Notes: generated by a model not told the origin, from the sequence alone. Counted from the first letter of the stretch, positions 13,945 through 26,317 are shown. The stretch: DNA of 64,000 bases from Schistocephalus solidus (GCA_017591395.1 WEDG01002121.1:1-64000); one strand, 5' to 3'. A program made the numbers and translations.

Positions 13945-14590
13945 TAGCTAAAAGCCGAGACCTACGTATTTAACTGATCTTGTGTCACTGCCTGATGCAG
14001 CTGCAAGGGGTTTGGCTCATCAATGCATCACCTTCAGCGTTCTCCGTGTGTTTTCTGCTATATGAACTCCACTTTTCATTCGGTCTTGCCTACTTTCAAA
14101 GTAAACGAATGCAACGACTTGGAGCGAATCCTTCGGGACTGACCTTCTCAAGCTCGGAGAGCTGAAATCCATCAACTACTGCAGCTATCGCATAATATTA
14201 AAAAACTACCAACAGGCATTCAGTAGTATACAACTACGTAATAAGTTACCATAGGGACAGCACATGTACTAGCTAAGAGCCCAGACATGCGTGTTTCGGA
14301 TCGAGCCTGACAAGGTCTGTTCCAAAGGACTTACGCCAAGTTTACCCATTAAAATCCTGCGTAATTACACAGGAAAATTCCACGGTTAAACGGTACACCA
14401 TACTGCCGCTGCATGACAGAGCTCCAAGGGGTTCGGCTCATTAATGAGTCCCCCCAGCCTATCTACCTATATACTAAATCTTCAGTTTCATTCCCATACA
14501 TTGTATCAACTAAACCTCAGTGAAGCACATAACGCAAGCGATTCCAGTTTGCTTCGGAACTCCCGTCTAGACTCCACTCAAGCCTAATAT
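13945..14590 (+). repeat. Diverged direct duplication
   Basis: The segment 13945-14165 recurs at about 14260-14590. Shared blocks in order are GCTAGCTAAAAGCC against ACTAGCTAAGAGCC, a CTGCAAGGGGTTTGGCTCAT-like block, and a TTCGGGACT against TTCGGAACT block. The copies are separated by AT-rich filler and indels. There is no protein evidence. Confidence 0.5.
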
Positions 14591-16849
14591 AGGAGCAGAC
14601 AACCAGAGTGCTTCTTCTCTGACGGTGCGGAACTTACAAGGGTATGTTGCTAAGGGTGCAACAGGCAAGACGCAAACAGCTCATCAATACGTCATATGCT
14701 TTGATCAGTGAGGTAGATACAGGAGTCAAAGAAGCACGGGACATTCACGATGTGAGTAGGATCTTACTCTATCCTACTCGAACCCTTGTCTTATATGTGA
14801 CATGGGTCCTATGATACAACGTTCGTTTATCACCAGGAGCCGGCTGGAGATCGGACAGAATGGGATCGAGTGAGATCCTAACCCCGTAAGTGAATGCTGA
14901 AATTGCTAAACAGCATCAACTTACAGGCAACCCGCCTTGAATTCCGACACTGTTTGGCAGTAGGTCAACTAGACTTACATTTTAATATGGCAAATACTGG
15001 TTTTGACAATGAAGGTGTGATCAACATCAGTTAATGCTCTTTTTTATTTCCTGAACTGCCACCAGGTGTACCGGCTACTTCAATCCACACGGAGCTTGAC
15101 CTTTCGTCCCGACTTAATTTTTTACATACATACGTGCATACTGTGTTGAACTACCGCCCACATATAGGAAGTTCACGGTACGGAAATCTGTTAAAACTAA
15201 CTCCCCGGCTTCTTTCAACGCACAAGTCGCACTATCTAGGCAAAAGATAGGAGGATTGCTGCGCACTCGTGTGATTAAAAGGACAGTTTTCATCTCTCTG
15301 AGACATCCATAAAATGGGCTATTTTCTATGTCTGTCAGAGTGCATTTTGAAATTCAGATAAGTGTACTGCGCTTCTCATACCTATGCAGGTAAAAGCCGT
15401 TCGCTTTTCACTGCCTTTAAGCGAAATTTTTGCACCGAATTTGTTTTGGGGACACCTCCGGAAGGTTTAGTGTTATTTGTGACAGATTAATATGTTTCTT
15501 TTTTCCAAGAGCAACGGTTTACTTACATGCAGCTGGTTTTAAATCCACTGATGACAGCAGGGAGAAAGCTAGTGATTTACGAGCTTTAACAATTTTACCT
15601 CGAGCAATAGCCGTTTTACTTCAAGATTTTCGAAGTACAGGGGGATTTTTTGAGACCGCCAGATTTACCGCGGGTTAAACACACATAAAGTACTACTGAG
15701 CCTGTTATAGCAGTACTATTATAGTAATAAAAAGAACATCGAACCGTACGGATTTACCAATGTAGTGCGCGATAAAAGTATTTTCAACAATACACTACGC
15801 TTCATCAAAATAACCCTTCAGAGAGATATCCACCAGGTCAACCACGAACATTCATGTCCACCGTGTGTCTCACAACAGAGAGAGTGCTTCACAGGTGACT
15901 AAAGCATGAAGCAGTTTACAGTGAGGCTGACTAGTTAGGCGCATGTATTGTCCCCTCCATCACAGACACGGTTCTGACCGTAGGGGGCGGGCACATTGGC
16001 TGCCCAAACTGAAAAGTCAATTTGCGCGTGCTACACACGACCTGGCACACAAATCCCGTACCAAGTTTTCATGGGGCAGGTTTAAAGCTCCCCTCAGTGA
16101 GAATGCCATAGAGTCCGCATTAAGACGAATTGATTACAGCCTGCAACTGAGCTTTCCAGCCACACCGAAAACCACTGACCAAGAAAACCGAGTAATTTCA
16201 TCAGTTTGCAGCCCTTCATGTTACAAGGCTTACCGCTTCGCGACAGCTGCAAGTGCATTAAATTAATTATAGGGAGGGATACGCAGATTTGCAGTGTGCA
16301 TTACGTTACCGTTGTCAGCCCTATTAGTTTTAAACTCTCACACGCACCCGAGTCAAATCTCCCAGCTTTTAAAACAATTAATTGTGGGATTGGGCGCATT
16401 GGCTAACAGAGGTAAACGGTCCGTCCATTCATACCACACATACGGCCAGTACCCGATCTCATGCGAAGCTGAACGAAAGTTTAAAGTGCATTTTAGGTTA
16501 TGAATGGTAATGTTTATTACCTTGCAACGTGGACAGACACACTAGGATGCCGGCTTTGAAAGAACTTCATTTGAAAGTCTTGAAAAAATATAATTCAGGA
16601 ACAGATACCTCCTTAATTCGTAGGCAATTTTTTCTATAGATTTTCGATGCATTTGCAGATTCAAATATAAAGTATAGAAAACTTAAGCAAAAATATTTCT
16701 TTCTGGCACTTATTTGATAACACGCCGCACCTTCTTTAATTTTGTTACTCAAAGGAAGGGCACATTTTGCTATTATGAAATCTTCTAAGACCCTACAATG
16801 TCCATTAAAATCGCATGGTGTCTGTTCACCATTTACTGTCTCTCATGGA
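14591..16849. other. No recognised gene
   Basis: Mixed-composition sequence inside the right palindrome arm. A 107-codon open frame lies at 15943-16266 on the plus strand but has no ATG at its start and no recognisable domain. Its GC-richer stretch (about 15940-16200) may be a buried repeat or an exon remnant. Nothing else is supported. Confidence 0.6.
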
Positions 16850-17690
16850 ATTTACTTTATATAGTAGACCACCAAATCAGGCAAAATGCCTGAATTTACG
16901 AAAGGTTGATAATCACCGGCAAACCATCACCAACGGTGTACCAAAGCTTTGAAATAATAATGAACAAAAGAAGTCGAATTTAAAACTTAAAGGAAATATA
17001 TAAAAGTAATATTACCTTTTTACAAAAAACTGACTTTTAAAAGAAGCCGAAATTTCAGAAAATATGATAAATTTCTGTATTTGTGACTAATAAATGTACA
17101 TCGAATTGTCAGGTGAAATTGTTAGTATACCATATTGTGTACATTAACAAAAATTTCCTTTTGTAAAATTTTTTAATACATATTTATCTAAAGTTATTTA
17201 CTAGGTTACTCTGAGTTTTAGCTCATCCTTGACATACCGGCGGATACTGCCCAATTTTCAGTGTTTTCAAGCGATTGACCATACTTTTCGATTGCGCTCT
17301 ATTTGTTATCAAAAAATGAAAAAGTACACCATTTATTAAAAGCATCTACCGCAGTAAGTTTTTGGATCTTCTTTCTTATAAAGCTAGCCACTTGAATCAT
17401 ATTTTTAGACCCACGCATACATAAATACTAATTGCCAAGAAAAATGAACGTCTACAGAAAACGTCAGCAAGTTATATGCCCAAGAACATCTAAAATCTTC
17501 TATACTAGGTTACCTCGTTTAAAAGCCTTTAATTAGATATTTAAATGACGCATATCTACGTTCTTAAGCTTTTTCCTAGGTAACGTCAAGTCGGTGAAAT
17601 GTCCATCGTATATATCAATTTAATAGTGTTCAGATATATAGTTTACGTTCACTGCAAAATTTTAAATTGTTTACGCTTTTTACTAATGAC
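16850..17690 (+). repeat. Interspersed repeat R1, copy A
   Basis: Collinear with 33490-34390. Shared words in order include TTGATAATCACCGGCAAACC against TTGATAATTACTGGCAAACC, ATTTAAAACTTAA, TTTTCAGTGTTTTCAAGCGATTG against TTTTTAGTGTTTTCAAGCGATTG, a CATATTTTTAGACCCA-like block, and ATGCCCAAGA. Partial copies occur at about 31300-31560 and 50885-51090. The family shows no convincing open frame and no terminal repeats that I can define, so its class is unknown. Confidence 0.65.
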
Positions 17691-17728
17691 CTAGAGGAAT
17701 GGCTAATGCTATTTACATGATAAGTCAC

Positions 17729-18010
17729 CATACGACTGCCTGTGAGGGCTCTAACGTGAGCTACGAGGCACAACGGGATATATATTCTCTAACAAGATCG
17801 GTGAATGCCACACTATGACAATTTTTATTCCCGATCACAACCGACAAAACAAGGAGCCTTTGACCCAATTATAGTGATACACTCAATTACCAAATGTCCC
17901 AGGTTGCAACCTCAGGTGATCCACAGCTAGGATTGGCTATAACTGGTTGGTGACGGTTAGTAAGCCAGAAGTAACCATTCCGGTCTCCATTATCTTTATC
18001 GGTTATACCT
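17729..18010 (+). mobile_element. Composite tRNA-derived SINE, diverged copy
   Basis: It starts with a reversed head module (ACGAGGCACAACGGG). A weak tRNA-like part follows, and the copy ends with the family tail GTAAGCCAGAAGTAACCATTCCGG. The box B region is decayed. The arrangement (reversed head, tRNA part, tail) matches one of the two structural types seen at 41275-41850. Confidence 0.6.
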
Positions 18011-19934
18011 TAGCAGTATAACACTTGTACAATATAAACCTCAAATGCGAAAGCAAGTCCAGACCTCATTCAAAATTATTCGGGAATTGAACTAACTTTC
18101 TAAAACCTAAAGATCCATTTCCTTGTAGTATAAAATTTAAAGAAAACGTAAGTTGACATCAAATGAATAGAAGTCAAATATTTTGCAACACTTTCTGTCA
18201 CCCACAGTCGAACTCATGAGGACAGCGAGAATAAACGTGGAACAAATTCGGAGTACTTAAGCAGCCATTTTTAACCAGTGCTTCACGAAAATAAATATTG
18301 CTACCCCTCTCTATCAGTCCCAATGTCCTCAGCACACGGACGTTGCCATGCCGGAGGCATGGAAATAATCGATATTAACAAATAGACGCTTATAATCCCT
18401 GTCAACGCTTGACATTTTCACTTGTAATTGTGCAAGCTCAATTAAGAATTACCGAAAACACATGTTTTCTGGCTTGACTTTTTAACATAGGAATATTTTC
18501 AGAACTAAATAATCGTTCCTAATAAAAACAACGTTTCAGAATTTCAGTGAAAATTTCACTAGAGCAGTAATAAACAATACGTTGAAGTGCATATTATTAA
18601 CTCTGGGCTTCCAAGTTTTCATGTTTTGTAAGACTTTGGGACGCCAAGTCACAAGCGTATGCACAAAAGTGACGACACAATGTTTATGACGAATATTGAA
18701 TTATATGTACTAGCAATTAGCAACCTGTTGATTTCCGTGTCATGAGCCAACAAGTACAAATCGGACGTTTGACAAGGTAGATTTTAAAAGGATGAAACAA
18801 ACACGCTGAACGCAGAACTCTTCTCTTCATTACTATTGGAGCAATTCATCTGTAAGTTTATCGGCTCCATGTTCTCAGGAATGCAAAATGCTCAAACTCA
18901 CCTTCCAACTAACCAGCGCAGGTCTCTCGTTTCGAGGCATAGCATTGGTTGAATTTTTCCCACGTCAGGATCTGGGCCATCTGGAGGTAGAGAGGTGTCT
19001 GTTAATTCACAGTTGATGTTCTACGGCAGGAGATAGGAGAGGAATGAAGACCACACGCCACGATTGGCTGATGGCGTCCTAGCATTCAGCAGTAAATTCA
19101 GGGTCAAGAGAAACGCACAGAAACAGATAACAGAAATGTCTCAGGCAAGCCAACTGGTGTACCTTATACCAAATGATCACCCGTAATCTTCGGGACACGT
19201 TTATTCCCCTAAAGTTAACAAAGGACTTACATTTAAAAAGCAACCAATGTGCTTTACGCTTAATGTCGGAGTTTGACTCCAGAAAGTATCAATTATCTGT
19301 GCGGCTTTATTTGAAACAGAATTTCGAAACATGACATGCATTGGGTGGTGAAATGTATGAAGTGGTAAGCGGGGTTTTGAAATGTATTCTTCTACCAGAA
19401 AAGATTGCGTATATGGAGGTCTGTAGAAGAAGCTGCGATAGTTAGGACAAGGGGCTAATCCAAGGATGTTGAAGGTACGTAAAGACGACCGCTTCAGAAT
19501 GCGACTCTTTCAGGTTTTGTCTTGTCAGCTGGGTACGTGTTCGCAATAGCATAATAGAAACGACGTCATAGAAGTTTTGCTGACTGATTTATTTCAAAAT
19601 GACAGTATGAGAATTAAGTGTTTCATTCCAACCGTCAGTGAATCCTCTTTTTTTCAAACGTGTTTCCATGCATACCATGATAAAATTACTGGAAAAACAC
19701 ATTTGCCATATTTCGTATTAGGACAAGTTCATTCTCTAGCATATCCGAAGTACATATTTTTCCAGCTTAGACAGCATGGTATGATGTTGCTGTCATGCAA
19801 ACATTTCCGCTGTTGAATGCGCTTCCTTCCGGCCGTCGGAAAAACCACCCTTTCAAAAATGAAAACTTCCTCGTGAAGACGTTTGTAGTTGATTTTTAAT
19901 GGCCTTATAAATTCCAAAAATAACCGTAGATGGC
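18011..19934. other. No recognised gene
   Basis: AT-rich, with stops in all frames and only short chance frames. I found no transposon motif or repeated block that I could support. It lies in the right palindrome arm, so a degraded copy should sit at about 6700-8150. Confidence 0.55.
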
Positions 19935-20230
19935 ATGGTTAATATTCCCGATCTAAACCGGCAAGACAAAGAGCCCATGGTTTAATAATTAAATCATCGG
20001 ACTTTTGATAAACAGGTTGCGAGTCAGATCCTCGGGCATAATGCCATCTGGGGTTGGGTATGGCTGACTGACAACGGCTAATAAGCCAGAAATAGCCATT
20101 CCAGTCTACCCTTGACCTTGTCAGTAATTTAATTCAACTTATATTACTAGCCACTTGGCGGCTGCTGGCGGGCCTCGACAGTGAACCCCAAGGCATAACG
20201 GGACGCGTGAGACCCATAACCGATCGGCAA
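19935..20230 (+). mobile_element. Composite tRNA-derived SINE
   Basis: The tRNA-like part ends in AACAGGTTGCGAGTCAGATCC, a degenerate box B. Next come CATCTGGGGTTGGGTATGGC and the tail TAATAAGCCAGAAATAGCC. A reversed head module then follows (CCCCAAGGCATAACGGGA to CGATCGGCAAGCGCCTA). In the copies at 55690-55975 and 62815-63095 the head instead precedes the tRNA part, so this copy is rearranged or is a junction of two elements. Confidence 0.7.
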
Positions 20231-20379
20231 GCGCCTATCTACAATTAAAAATTTCAATGTCGTATAAATCAAAAAACTGCTTACATTCAGAATGATTAAA
20301 ATTACTTTTTTTCAGGTTTAAAATTTGAGAAAGACGTAAATTACTACCAAGTGAATGTAATAGGGGAAGATTCTGTGGA

Positions 20380-21200
20380 AAGGTTCTGCAAGTAATTGTA
20401 AATTTATATCAGTAGCTTAAGGAATTGTAATGTATTTTTGACCAGGAAAGATTATTTTACCAGGTTTTGAAGATTGATAATCATGCGTCACAATCTCATA
20501 TTAGATCAGATACAGGAAATGCTAGCTTTAGCTCATACATATTTTCGGGCGTCTACAAAAAAATCGCAATTGGTAGAGAGATACTACATTTTCGCATTAG
20601 TTTTTCAATTGATTTTCGATATCTCTATAAATCTCAATACATTTTGTAGAAAATGCATGCTCAAAAATATGTTTCCTTATACGCATTTTATAGAGAATCA
20701 TGTTTCCAAATTTTATTCTTAAAGAACGTCTGCCATTCGGTTAAAAAAGGCTTCTAATAATGGCCTCGTACATTTTCAAGTACTAAGGCTCCTCCTGCAG
20801 TATAAAATACAGGCTAAATTCATGGTAAAATTTTATGCGCACTTTATGACACCATCTTAGTGATATAGAAAGCATGAGACGGAAAGCCTGCGGTTTCTAG
20901 TATGGATCGCAAAATGCAGCAGCAGATCGAACTCAAAATATTCTGGGAATTGGAAAACATTTTGATTCCATAATATAACTTTTCCTTTAAATATACTTTC
21001 GAAGAGGACGTGATGTTCTATCAAATTAGTACAAAGATAATATTTTTACTTAATTGTGCTGGAAAATATATATTTGAATTTGTAAGGATATGGAAAATTA
21101 ATAGAAAAAACGCTTATTACTCAAGCAGTCTACTGCTGTTTTTGCAGGCTTCCAAAATGACGTGCAAACAACCTGACTTGTCTAAAATATCTTGGGATTT
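20380..21200 (+). repeat. Right-arm block mirrored at 5830-6600
   Basis: AT-rich sequence without a supported gene, notable as the strongest match to the left arm. The open frame at 21010-21207 lies in it but has no family resemblance and is not preserved in the mirror copy. Confidence 0.75.
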
Positions 21201-21347
21201 TGTTTAAGAGCATAGGTTTTATAATCTCACTCCCTAGTCAAAAATGCCTTTCGTAATTTTGGCTAACATTTAATGATACTGGTCAATGGTTACCGATCGT
21301 TTTCACTTAAAATACAATCTTAGCAATCATTCCAGGACCGAGAATAA

Positions 21348-21676
21348 ATGAGTTCTGCAAATAAACAGACCGATGCTGTTTCGACTACCGCAAGAAACGG
21401 AGATGAAAGTCAACAGAAAACCCTGGATGAGGCTATTCTGGGTTTCGCCGCGCAGCCGAAGGCCAAAGAGTGTGCAAGTGATTGAGATACGATTTGCCTG
21501 AGAAGCAGACTCCTAAGGGCTTATATGACCGCTGTAAATATGCGCGCGATCCGACGTCTGGAAACGAGTATCATGATAAATACATAACAAGGGGATTTGT
21601 ACCAGCGACAGAGTTGATGAGCATCGTTCGGGAGACTGAAAGCACTAGACGACACCCATATATGCTCTGTTTTTGA
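21348..21676 (+). pseudogene. Coding-looking segment, unknown protein, one frameshift
   Basis: An ATG at 21348 opens a 45-codon frame starting MSSANKQTDAV and ending KAKECASD, stop at 21483-21485. A second frame, shifted by one base, takes over at about 21482 with RYDLPEKQTPKGLYDRCKYA and runs to a stop near 21676. Joined in concept, they look like one hydrophilic protein of about 108 residues with no signal peptide or membrane segment. Codon use and GC content stand out against the AT-rich flanks. An AATAAA lies near 21749, so this may be a last exon, a single-exon gene with a sequencing indel, or a processed pseudogene. I do not recognise the family. The mirrored left-arm copy (about 5290-5660) does not keep the frame. 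Confidence 0.4.
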
Positions 21677-24138
21677 AGTAAAGTTTACCATCCGATCTAT
21701 GCCCTTACTATTCATGGTCTCCTCCGGTGCGCAACATCTGCCTCTCGCAAATAAATAGTGCCAGTGGTTCGACTCCTTTGCGCACATAAAAGTTGAACGA
21801 ATTATGTTTGTGATTTAATATCTACCAGGTTTCCAGGCCTGATTTGTGCTATAACAGGTGACGCACTGGGCAAAAGGTGATCACTTCAAATACGTGTCTG
21901 CCATGGTTTCTCCGCCATAGGCCTGAACCGGTCTCACTATCGGACTGCCGTCAGATCATCAATCGGCTGAAAGTGTATGATGATAGTTAGTTCTTCAAAA
22001 GTCTTTGCTCAAAGCAAATTTGCATCTCAAATTGTTCGGGAATGCCAATGGGCATCTTTTAGTAGATTTTACAATTTTGGGAAACCAGGCGCAAGAATCT
22101 TTAAGCACAGTAACTACAATGCAAAGGTTGCAAACAGAAGCTGAGGCTACTAAATGCAACATTTCATGAACCAGATAGGGAACGGAGATGCCTATTTTGC
22201 ACCGAAACAGATTTGTAAAAGAAATTCTGAAACGTGTTTTTGATAAGAAAACATAATTAGATGGGGTTGTAATATTGATTTACGTGCAGCTTAATCCCAC
22301 ACATTTCAAAAGCACCAGAATTCCGGCGTTTGAGTGCGCCTATTTCACTCGTGTGCAAAACTGCACGAGATAAAGTGCCTGCCTAAATATTAAGTTTTTT
22401 TACATTTATTTTTCACATTTACTTTCACTCTCCTTAAAAATTCAAAAATAATTTACAGAAGACGAACTGAAAAATGTACCCTTTTCCTCCCATGATAGCA
22501 GAAAATAGTCTTATCAAATTTTATACTCAACAAACTGGTAACTTTCGGTATAAATGTTTGTATAAATTGGATATTTTTTGGACCGCAAAGCTCCTTTCTA
22601 TCCTATCTGCCCCTTTATAACTGTTGTTTATAAAGTGTACAACATCTTCTACATCCATTGAAAATTTTATGAGAAAAAAACTTGTCTTCTCTTTCGCAAA
22701 TTCTAGGAATTTTGGATATTCTTTGTACATAAATCATACAATATGCAGTTCAATGGCCTTATACGTGAATAAATCTGCAGGCCAGTTTTGCAATGAATGG
22801 GAAATGGTGAAAGCTTTTGAAACCAAAACTGCTCTTCCTCCTAGTATGATATTTAAATGAAAGTCAATTTTCTACTCAAAGATTACTATAAAAATATGTT
22901 CGTTCACGCTTCCTATAAAATACAGGCCAATTTATACAGAATCCAAAATTATTGCTAAACAGTTATACTATTTACTTGGCATTCTTACCTTTGAAAATAT
23001 ACTTACACCAAAGTTGGCATTCTGTTGTGGCTATACTCTACTCGGCTTATTCTGTAGGATAATCAACATTAAAACCACACCTAGGCAATCCGTTTTAATC
23101 AAAAGCACATTTGTGTATCAATGATAGCGTTAAATAAGATAGGCCAACGACTGCGTCTTCCTAATGAATTGCTTTTAAATGCATTAATCTGGACTTTAGC
23201 ACAAATGCGATGCTTTTCTTTTCATACATTTAAGAAACAAATTTAACCCCTGAAAAGCCCCTTTTACCACCCCGCTCGTAGGACGGGGACCTTTTGCCAT
23301 AGTCTGGGTGGAGGGAGGGTTCAAAGATCAGTTTTCCGACCAAGTTTGGTGCTGTTTAAACGTTCAGTAGAACACCCTATCACCCCCATGTCCTACTTAT
23401 CGACTCACGAACGATTTCAGTCTTACAAAAACGATGTAATTTTCGCACCGCCGAAAGCGCAATCTGAAGCTATACCTATTTTTGGGATTTATAACTTACA
23501 CTGCTGTCCAAATAAGGCATCTTTAATTCCCCTCATGCTGCTAAGTATGGAGATCCTGCATGCATGCTAATCCGTCAACCACTGGCGGGCTTTTGAAATG
23601 AAGCCACCATTTTTTATGTTCTCAACTAACAAGTAACGTTTTTTGTGTACATCGGTTGGCCTATTTCACCCATTATTTGCCGATTTCAAACCCTCTTTGT
23701 TTAATCGAAATGCAATAATGAGCTCCTCAGCGCACGACGCCGAAACCATTTTGAAGGATGTCCATGTTGATCTACATTTTGAGACTCATTCAATGATGCT
23801 TCTTCATGATGTCAATCATTGCAGTTTTCCACCATCGTTTGTGATCTTCTGGTGTAAGTTGGTTTGTCTGTCCAATCGTATCCACAGTGAATGCCGAAAA
23901 CATTGAAATTTTACGTCATAAATAAAGTGAACCCCTCTCACGCTCTCAAAAAAATCAAGACGTCAATAGTTGTGAAAATGCAATTCCCAGGGGGTAAAGG
24001 CGTTCACCGGGAGGTGTCTGACGTTTCGGGTAGTTGTTTTGTCTTCCCAGCTTCAGGGATAGGAGTGTCGTGCTTACCGTAGCTCCATATCCAATGCAGC
24101 TAAACGGGCAGTCCTACAGGCAAAGAGCGGCATTAAAT
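21677..24138. other. No recognised gene
   Basis: Mostly AT-rich with short chance frames. The block at about 23240-23580 is richer in GC (the line CCACCCCGCTCGTAGGACGG lies in it) and holds a 74-codon frame at 23346-23570 without recognisable motifs. It may be an old repeat. Confidence 0.5.
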
Positions 24139-24235
24139 TCGAGCGCTCACCAATCAATAACGGACCTCAAACATATCGTTTTGTCTCGGGGCACACCCTC
24201 GAGCCCAGTTTGCAGCGGCACAGCGGCTAATAGTA
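24139..24235 (+). mobile_element. SINE head-module fragment
   Basis: GAGCGCTCACCAATCAATAA, then a TCGGGGCACACCCTCGAGCCC stretch and a GCAGCGGCACAGCGGCT stretch, match the head module of the composite SINE family in plus orientation (compare 41465-41545). The tRNA-like part and tail are missing, so this is a truncated copy. Confidence 0.6.
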
Positions 24236-24372
24236 GAATAGACAGGTGAATATTGCTGGTAGAATTGACCACTACTGTCTCCCTAGTCTTTGCTGGCAAT
24301 ATTCATGATCATTCAATCTCTGAAGATCGGTAGAAAAAACAGCTACCCAAAATGTCAGTATCAGTATCAGTG

Positions 24373-24852
24373 TCAGTATATTTGAGGGAGATGTAGGTGA
24401 GTCACCTTTGAAATCCCTATGTGTACATGCGAGTTTGTGGTATCAAAAAAAATAGTATCTCGATATGTTGGCGAGGCCAACATAGTGGAACAAAGTTGAA
24501 AAAGAGCAGACAGTGAAAAAAACTCCCGGTGATATTTAGGAGAAAAAACTGCTCGCCCTTGGAGGGGGGGTCCAACGGGGGCATTTCGGAGGTCACATGA
24601 TGCTCCATTGCTGATTGCAGCGTCCGTTGAGGGATTTAAAAGGCTAAAATAGATGTCCAGATCATCCTCGGTCCATTGCGGTTCAAACCAGGGGATAACG
24701 TTCATACACCTCATGGACGACGGTCGCCAGGTCCAGCTGATGCGAATATTCACGGTGTCACCAAGGTGTTTAAATAAGTTAAGCATCGAAGACCTCGAGG
24801 ACCCCAGCATGGGAATAATGGGAGAATGCAAGCCCTCGAACGAAAATAACAA
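24373..24852 (-). other. 159-codon open frame, unknown
   Basis: The longest uninterrupted frame in the right arm outside low-complexity DNA. The predicted product begins MLFSFEGLHSPIIPMLGSSR, includes an acidic QWTEDDLDIYF stretch, and has no clear signal peptide, membrane segment or known domain. It lies about 60 bp from the 3' end of the non-LTR fragment on the same strand, so it could be part of a degenerate element. The mirrored left-arm block (about 2920-3300) does not keep this frame. A short CAGTAT-type repeat lies at its far end (24354-24380). I would not call it a gene without transcript support. Confidence 0.25.
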
Positions 24853-24910
24853 ACAAGGACATGTTACTCAAATATAACTAGTAGTATCATAAATGCCTTA
24901 CTTTCTGACG

Positions 24911-25267
24911 TCACACTTGCAGCTTTCCGTTAGTGTTGTAGCTCGCACCATTATATCGATCTAACTTTCGCTTAAAAACCTACAAGGAGTCCGATATTAC
25001 AACATCCAGAGGAAGATTATTCCAAGCTTCGACTACTCTTTTGGAGAAGAAGTACTTCCGCCTAATAAACCATTCCCGGTGAATTCCTCTTCTTATTTTG
25101 AGATCAGTAGGTATGAGACTGAAGATTTGGTGAGAGAGCCCCACCGTAATACAAAGAGAACGAAAGCTTTTAAAATTATTATGGGATTGGTGGTGGATTC
25201 CATACGTTGCAGTGGGCTGGGCGGGTAACTTGACCCACTTGAGATTAAACTCACGGCTACCGGTGGG
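24911..25267 (-). pseudogene. 3' end of a non-LTR retrotransposon polymerase
   Basis: The minus-strand frame ends in RRGIHREWFIRRKYFFSKRV, then VEAWNNLPLDVV, an in-frame TAG, then VFKRKLDRYNG and a stop at 24911-24916. The series RRKxFFSxRVVxxWNxLPxxVV..SFKxxLDR is the well-known C-terminal signature of the pol protein of CR1/RTE-like non-LTR retrotransposons, downstream of the reverse-transcriptase domain. Only this last part is present, as expected from 5' truncation during target-primed reverse transcription, and the internal stop shows it is dead. Its 5' side abuts the tRNA-like SINE head at 25268. Confidence 0.75.
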
Positions 25268-25353
25268 GGCCTCGTAGTTCAGTTGTCTAGAGCTTTGGCT
25301 GTACTTTAGCCTTCCACTAGCTTGCACGAGTTTGAATCTTACCGAGGCTGCCA
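25268..25353 (+). mobile_element. tRNA-like SINE head (tRNA pseudogene)
   Basis: GGCCTCG at the start pairs with CGAGGCT near 25343-25349, counting a G-T wobble, like an acceptor stem. TAGTTCAGTTGTCTAGAGC matches box A and the D arm. GGCT/AGCC around a 7-base loop forms an anticodon stem, and GAGTTTGAATCT resembles box B. At about 83 bases and with a poorly paired T stem it is not a working tRNA. It is followed by AT-rich sequence rather than a clear SINE body. It sits directly against the non-LTR fragment in opposite orientation, suggesting one insertion next to or into the other. Confidence 0.65.
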
Positions 25354-26249
25354 AGTTTTTACAAATGGGTCAAATGAATGTTTCTAAAATTCATAAATAT
25401 GCCTTTTGACTTCTATCCAAGGGGAACAAAATTCGTAAAATAATCGTGAGGTTCACAGGTTTTTAATGAAAGTACTTTCAACTAGCTACAGAGACCTACA
25501 GAACAGGCACATTGTGAGTTTTAACTTTTTCCTATACGAAAGTTTGCCATGCATGTTTGAAAAATGGCGTCAAAAACGCCATTCTTTAGGAATCCTTTAG
25601 TAATCGTGCTAGACTCGCATGGCCTCTAGAAATCCACTCGGTCAACATTTTCTTTCGAAGCCGAAGTAGAAAGCTGATGAAATTTCGATGAAATCTGATG
25701 TAGACTGCAGGACTGCATCAATGATCATTCAATCCACCAATAGGGAAATTGGCCAACACTGCAAATGAAACCCTAAAGAAAGTTTTAATGTAAAGCAAAC
25801 AAAAAGCTTTCATATTAAAGAGATTTATTTGACTTTAACCAAGGACTACTTACAGTTTGTATCTGGGTAGAATGACAGGCTGCGTAAAATATAATTTTTG
25901 TTTTGAAGGTAAAAGATCTAGCTGTTGCTTATGGTTAGCTCATAGTTAAATAACTTACAGAACAAAGCCTGAAAATATTCCCTCGAAAAAAGTCTTTCCG
26001 AATTCTCATGTCAATTTTCGACAAGAATTAAAGTTTCCTTTCAAGCATTCTCTATAAAGAGCATAAAAATGGCCTTTTGGAGCTCAATCTCCCTAATTTA
26101 AAGAAATTACCTCGTAATAATAATAAAATGGTGAAATATAGATGAAAGCAGGTTTGTTTATACCTTGGCTGCTGTGATGGGGTTGAAACATACTGCCATC
26201 AGCTAAGAGGTTGATAACTTTTGCAGTGAAAATGCCGCATAATTTCAAA
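25354..26249. other. No recognised gene
   Basis: AT-rich interval with stops in every frame and no repeat or transposon motif that I can support. AAATAATAATAATAAA-like runs near 26115-26130 are simple sequence. Confidence 0.55.
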
Positions 26250-26317
26250 TCAGATTTTCCGGAGATCACGATGCTCCACTATTTGTGTAAGACGACCGTT
26301 ATCAGTCCTCGAGGTAC

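Noticed and set aside
25268..25353. Functional tRNA gene
   Set aside because: The T stem is badly paired, the length is about 83 bases without a clear intron, and box B is altered. It fits a SINE head or tRNA pseudogene better.
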